From the NCBI GenBank assembly GCA_032718475.1, contig JAUCBJ010001356.1, positions 1-64,000 of the forward strand: 64,000 bases of DNA, written 5' to 3'. The stretch comes from Nemertoderma westbladi. Its lineage: Eukaryota; Xenacoelomorpha; Nemertodermatida; Nemertodermatidae. The notes under the pieces were generated by a model. The model was not told the origin of the DNA and made no database searches. It saw nothing but the letters and a program-made list of their open reading frames with translations. The translations under genes were made by a program, and so were the position numbers. Positions 59,914 through 64,000 of the stretch are shown one piece after another (within the stretch, counting starts at the first letter, position 1; each line of letters opens with the position of its first letter).

Positions 59914-62841
59914 CTGCAAATAAAATAACATAAAGTTATTGCAAGTGTTGGGGATAGCCTAGTTAAATGATACAGTACGAATAATTCTTTAAACCAAGGC
60001 GACGCCCATAACATTCGTAATACACACAATACATAATTCACACTAAATATAACTCACACTACAGTAAGTGAAGACTTCGTATTTAGTATACGAACCAATA
60101 ATCCAGAGTTCACAAAGAAAAATTCACTGACATAACTAATTCACACAAAACATGAGAAAAAATAATATCCTACAGCGAACTTATACGGGAAATTCTCAAC
60201 TCTGAAAGGGCCCATAAAGTGCTTGGGTTTAAAAGAAAGTGCATGTAAGTGGAAAATACACTACTTAACTCAATCACACAATACAATAGACAAGGTATTT
60301 AGTGTAGTCAATTTAGCAAAAAACACATAAGAAATTCGCAATCATTCATTTTTGGATTCAAATTTCCATTTAATGTTAAAAAAAAGTAATAAAAAGTAAA
60401 AAAAAGTAATAAGAAAAGTCTATAAAATACAATTTGCTCATCAAACAGTATCTTCAGCTCAAATTGACAAGAAGTGAAATTAAGTCTCGTTTATTGTTTT
60501 GTTTACAAAACACCGCCACTGTACCCTGCCCCTTTCTGTTAATTTAAATGAAATTAATTATACAAATCCACTAAACACATACAGTAGTTTGTTTTTGCGG
60601 TCATTTGGCGCCATTGACTCTCATGGACATTCCACGGAAATTGGTATAATAAAATGCAAACCAAACAAAAAGCACAGTAGCGAAGTAAATAGTAGCGAAT
60701 TTTTTCTCAAGAATAATTTAATTAATTGTAAAATAATATTGATATTCAATGGGAAATTAATAATTAATTATTTGTTACATTATGATCATTGTGTGAAAAT
60801 GGCACTACAGTACTCTTAGCTCATCCTTTAGTTTAAAATAAATTTACTGGTAACATTGTTAATTGGATTAGCGTGAGACAGGATTTTATTCGTTGATATG
60901 TTGCAGTATTTTGTCACTGAGTATTATTATTGTCATGTAATACCCTGTAATATATGGTAATAATCAGAATATTTTTGGAAGTAATTATTGGATAAAAAAC
61001 AAAAGTTTAAAGTTGATTTACAATAATGCATTCAGGATTCAGAATTATTATACAGTTATACCAATAGCAGGATAAGGATTGCATGATTGAGTCGAGTCAG
61101 TACAGGAGTACAGCTGTACGTACAGCAGTACGTAGGCCTACAGAGCGCGCCCGGTACGCGGTACTTCTGTACTTTGTATGGAGCCTTTACTGCTTTCAGC
61201 TTTGGCTGTTTCCGCTGGCATGTTGAAAGGCAGAAAGGAGTCATAATGTCTTACATGGTTTTGGTTTAGGGTTGTTAGGGCTGCAGCGCTGTAGGGTTAC
61301 TTAGGTACGGTACTTGGTGGCGGGAATTTCCGGTTTGGGCATTGGGGGGCACTGACAGACTGAAACGCTAAAAAACGCATGTGTCTAAAAGTCTGGTGGG
61401 AAAACACTTATAACATTTTTCTCATAGGCTAGCCTAGGCCTATTCATTTCTACATTGTCTAAATGTCTATATATGAAAAGACTCTGATATTTTTCTCAAA
61501 TTTCCCAGTTTAGGGGACCCGTGGGAAAAAAGACGGGAAAAATTTTCTCAAAAATTGTAAAGATTTTAGATAAACGTCTGAACGTGGTTTTCTCAATCAA
61601 TATTTTTATTATACATACCAACATAACACAGTAACAGCATAATCTGAGTAGGCCTATAATAATAGATATACTGGTCTGCCGGTACGAGTATGAAACAATA
61701 CAAAGCATGCTGGCATGCAAATTATGAATTAAGTTCAAAATTTTTTAAGGGAAAGGAGCAGGCTGGCAGGTTACATAGGCCGGCTTTTCTAACAAAAACA
61801 ATAGGCCTAAACGGCTACTTTACCAATTGTGGGAAAGGAGCAGGCAGGCAGGTTGCAGAGGCAATAGACAAAACAATAAACGATCACTTTACCAAACCCC
61901 AAAACAATAAACAGCCACTTTACCAATTGAGGGAAAGGAGCAGGTTACAGATGCGGGATTTTCTAACCAAAACAATATACGATCACTTTACTAATTGAGG
62001 GAAACTATATGGTCAGACAGTCGGTAGAAAAAAGGTTAATGAAAAAAATTGTAAAAAGCCTTTCATAAAATACAAGCAGACAAGCGGTACCGTATATATA
62101 CAAATATATATATAACTTTATAAGCAGATAAGTGTTTTAAGGGACGGTCAGACGGTCCCCAAACAGCAAAAGTAACTAGCAGTAGTTATTACAGACTGCA
62201 GCCAACATGAGCCTGTCAGTGTGTGGTCTGAGACTACATCTAATCAGCTAATGGACTGTACACCTGTACACCAATACTGGTGAACCCTGGAACCGGTAGG
62301 GTTGACTATTCAAATTCCGGACAAAATTTCATTTTTTTTTAATTTGGGACACTTTAAATTGCTTTAATTCTTGATATTATGTTTGAATCTGTACAAGATG
62401 CTATTGTAGTTCATTATAAAACCAAATTGTTACCACTCAGTTCAACTGTTTAGTTGTAACTGGGTGGTTTTCATTTTAAAAATTGACTGTCCGGAATTTG
62501 ACTACCTGGTAAAATACCGGACATGTATATAATTCCGGACAATGCCTTTTATTAGATGTGAGAGTTGATGTGAGGGTTGATATTAGGCCTATTTTAATCA
62601 TTAAATTAAACTTTATTTCCATTAGTTTAGGTATCTGGGTGTATTACATACAGCCATATTTTACTCCTGTACTTAGTTCTGAAGTTATGCAATGCTTTAT
62701 GTTTTGCAACTCACCCCAGATAGGGGGCCCATGTGAAGAATACCATACTTTCTGCCGTTATATTTCACTTTGCAGTTACCCCCATGTGAAGACTGGAAGA
62801 ATACCAGGTTTTCACCAAAAACACAGGTTACATGAGGGCTG
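59914..62841. other. No recognised gene
   Basis: Presumed RyR intron upstream of the microexon. 60499-60819 is an ORF without family features. 61745-61995 repeats a GGGAAAGGAGCAGG...TTTACCAATTG block about three times. 62300-62545 holds an inverted pair around CAAATTCCGGACA / TGTCCGGAATTTG. No RyR exon could be identified. Confidence 0.5.
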
Positions 62842-63012
62842 AATCTAACCAAAACAATAAACGAATTAGTATATGTACAGGTTATAAGACAGAAATAAGC
62901 GCTATAAAACACTTAATAAAGATAAATGAAAAAAAATAAATAATCTTCATATATAAAATTCCAATAAAAAGTCGACCGAAAAGTGAAATCCTGGTACGGT
63001 ATTCTTCACATG
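62842..63012 (+). repeat. Dispersed repeat, copy 2
   Basis: Second copy of the 4574-4750 repeat, followed at 63005-63255 by sequence related to 6940-7150 (CATCCCTCTCC motif), so the two may be parts of one larger element. Confidence 0.8.
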
Positions 63013-63857
63013 GGCGGGATAGGGGGTGGAGGGACTTTCAACGCAATAATAATGCATCCCTCTCCATGAAATTCGACACAAATAACAGTTCGATTACTCC
63101 CATAAATGAAACTATAACCTGTTCTATTGTGTTCCATTTATTGTTTTGGTTAGAAATACGTGTCACTATATATAATCTGCACATTCGTGTCATTTGACAT
63201 TTCCCTAAATTGAGAATTTAACATTAAAGTGAAATATTCATTCACCAAGATGGGATTTGTGAACAGTTAGCAAAGTTTAACAAATATATTATAATTAATT
63301 ATAATTAACAAAGTTGTTCTAGAGTTACTACAGTGCTATGGTTGTTGGCAGACATTACATGGATTGGAAATATCACCAGACGCATTCCTTATGACGTGGA
63401 TTAGTTGGTCTCGGTTGTAGTCAGTTAGTGGCCAACCACAATCACCAATATACTGTATATCAGAGTCGATTCGATACTACATATTTCTCAATGTTTGGAT
63501 CAATTATCGATGGGGCTCCTCTCCCAAATTGTCTATTTGACGATTTATAGAATTTAACCTGTGTCTTGCGATTATAACCCAGCGCCATCGTAATAAGTAC
63601 CGCCTATAATATATATGATACACCTACCAGCCTACTGGAATATATATTATATATATAGTTCTGTAGTTATGCCTAAAGCGTTCCATGTTCTGCTGGCTTA
63701 TAAAAAGTACTGTTTAGACATATCACAAAAGATAGACAAGTAGGCTTGGCGAGCCTTTAATAATAAGCAAAAAATTTATGCAATAGGCAATCAACAGCTA
63801 GCAACTTTTGAAAATTTGGTGATGCTTGATTCTGTAATCTGTCTAGTGTCTATACAG

Positions 63858-63930
63858 TCCTGCAAAGCGGAGGCGGCTCCACCCAAGAGTCAAGCTAGGG
63901 GAGATTAATGGAACACCTCCAATGTTGTAT
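63858..63930 (-). pseudogene. LINE fragment related to 27977-28243
   Basis: Shares TCCTGCAAAGCGGAG, CAAG.GTCAA and AG..TTAATG with 28205-28262; only the 3' end remains. Confidence 0.5.
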
Positions 63931-64000
63931 AGAGTCTGATTAGATATGTGTTTGTGTTCATGTATACTTGATACAATGAACCCGGCGCAGCATTCTTGTG

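Noticed and set aside
58760-58951. 63-codon ORF in the 17-bp array
   Set aside because: Tandem-repeat artefact.
60499-60819. 106-codon plus-strand ORF
   Set aside because: No motif, ordinary intron composition, and part resembles a dispersed repeat at 1400-1540.

Overview
The window is a piece of an intron-rich animal genome. It holds the 3' part of one large minus-strand gene, a ryanodine receptor (RyR). I found 26 consecutive exons between 59913 (5') and 459 (3'). They join with GT/AG junctions and matching phases into exactly 4230 nt, or 1410 codons with no stop. The encoded part runs from the solenoid upstream of the EF-hands, through two EF-hands, into the linker before the channel domain. 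The N-terminal part lies beyond the right edge and the pore beyond the left edge. The frequent TAGGCCTAC-type AT/GC motifs, the large introns and the transposons fit a marine invertebrate, but I cannot name the species.

Host introns. Seven of the 25 complete or flanking introns carry a minisatellite whose unit is a copy of the neighbouring exon-intron junction. Five arrays repeat the 5' splice site with the last bases of the exon (about 46-458, 7150-10746, 12700-12847, 13045-14929, 20601-25149). Two repeat the 3' splice site with the first bases of the exon (15499-16600, 56232-58042). Array copy numbers run from about 6 to about 152. In two of them the unit length is a multiple of three and has no stop in the coding frame, so alternative use of the copies would keep the reading frame. 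This is the most unusual feature of the window.

Nested genes and repeats. An intronless ERAL1-like mitochondrial GTPase (52586-54871, minus) lies inside one RyR intron. A plus-strand ORF for a single-pass membrane protein with a Thr/Pro-rich tail (5741-6433) lies in another. The introns also hold LINE remnants (2527-3955, 27977-28243, 63858-63930), a BEL/Pao-like gag remnant (12125-12600), tRNA-derived SINE pieces, and foldback elements (4983-5546, 11146-11606, 19433-19980).

Maverick/Polinton. The 22.7-kb intron between 27851 and 50539 contains a complete 21,780-bp Polinton (28620-50399) with terminal inverted repeats of about 410-430 bp and a 6-bp target duplication GTTAGG. It landed in a tRNA-derived SINE. 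Plus-strand genes from the left are: an unknown protein, a RING-finger protein, the packaging ATPase, a basic small protein (broken), a 56-residue peptide, the integrase, two paralogous penton/minor-capsid-type proteins, a pVI-like basic protein, the major capsid protein, the adenain-type protease and a 190-residue protein. Minus-strand genes from the right are: a 248-residue protein, protein-primed DNA polymerase B and a possible TBP-like protein. The copy is decaying. The polymerase has frameshifts, a stop and a piggyBac-like MITE, the capsid gene has lost its ATG, and the protease start is separated by a nested tandem duplication. That nested region itself carries two intact copies of a 29-30 residue hydrophobic peptide ORF.
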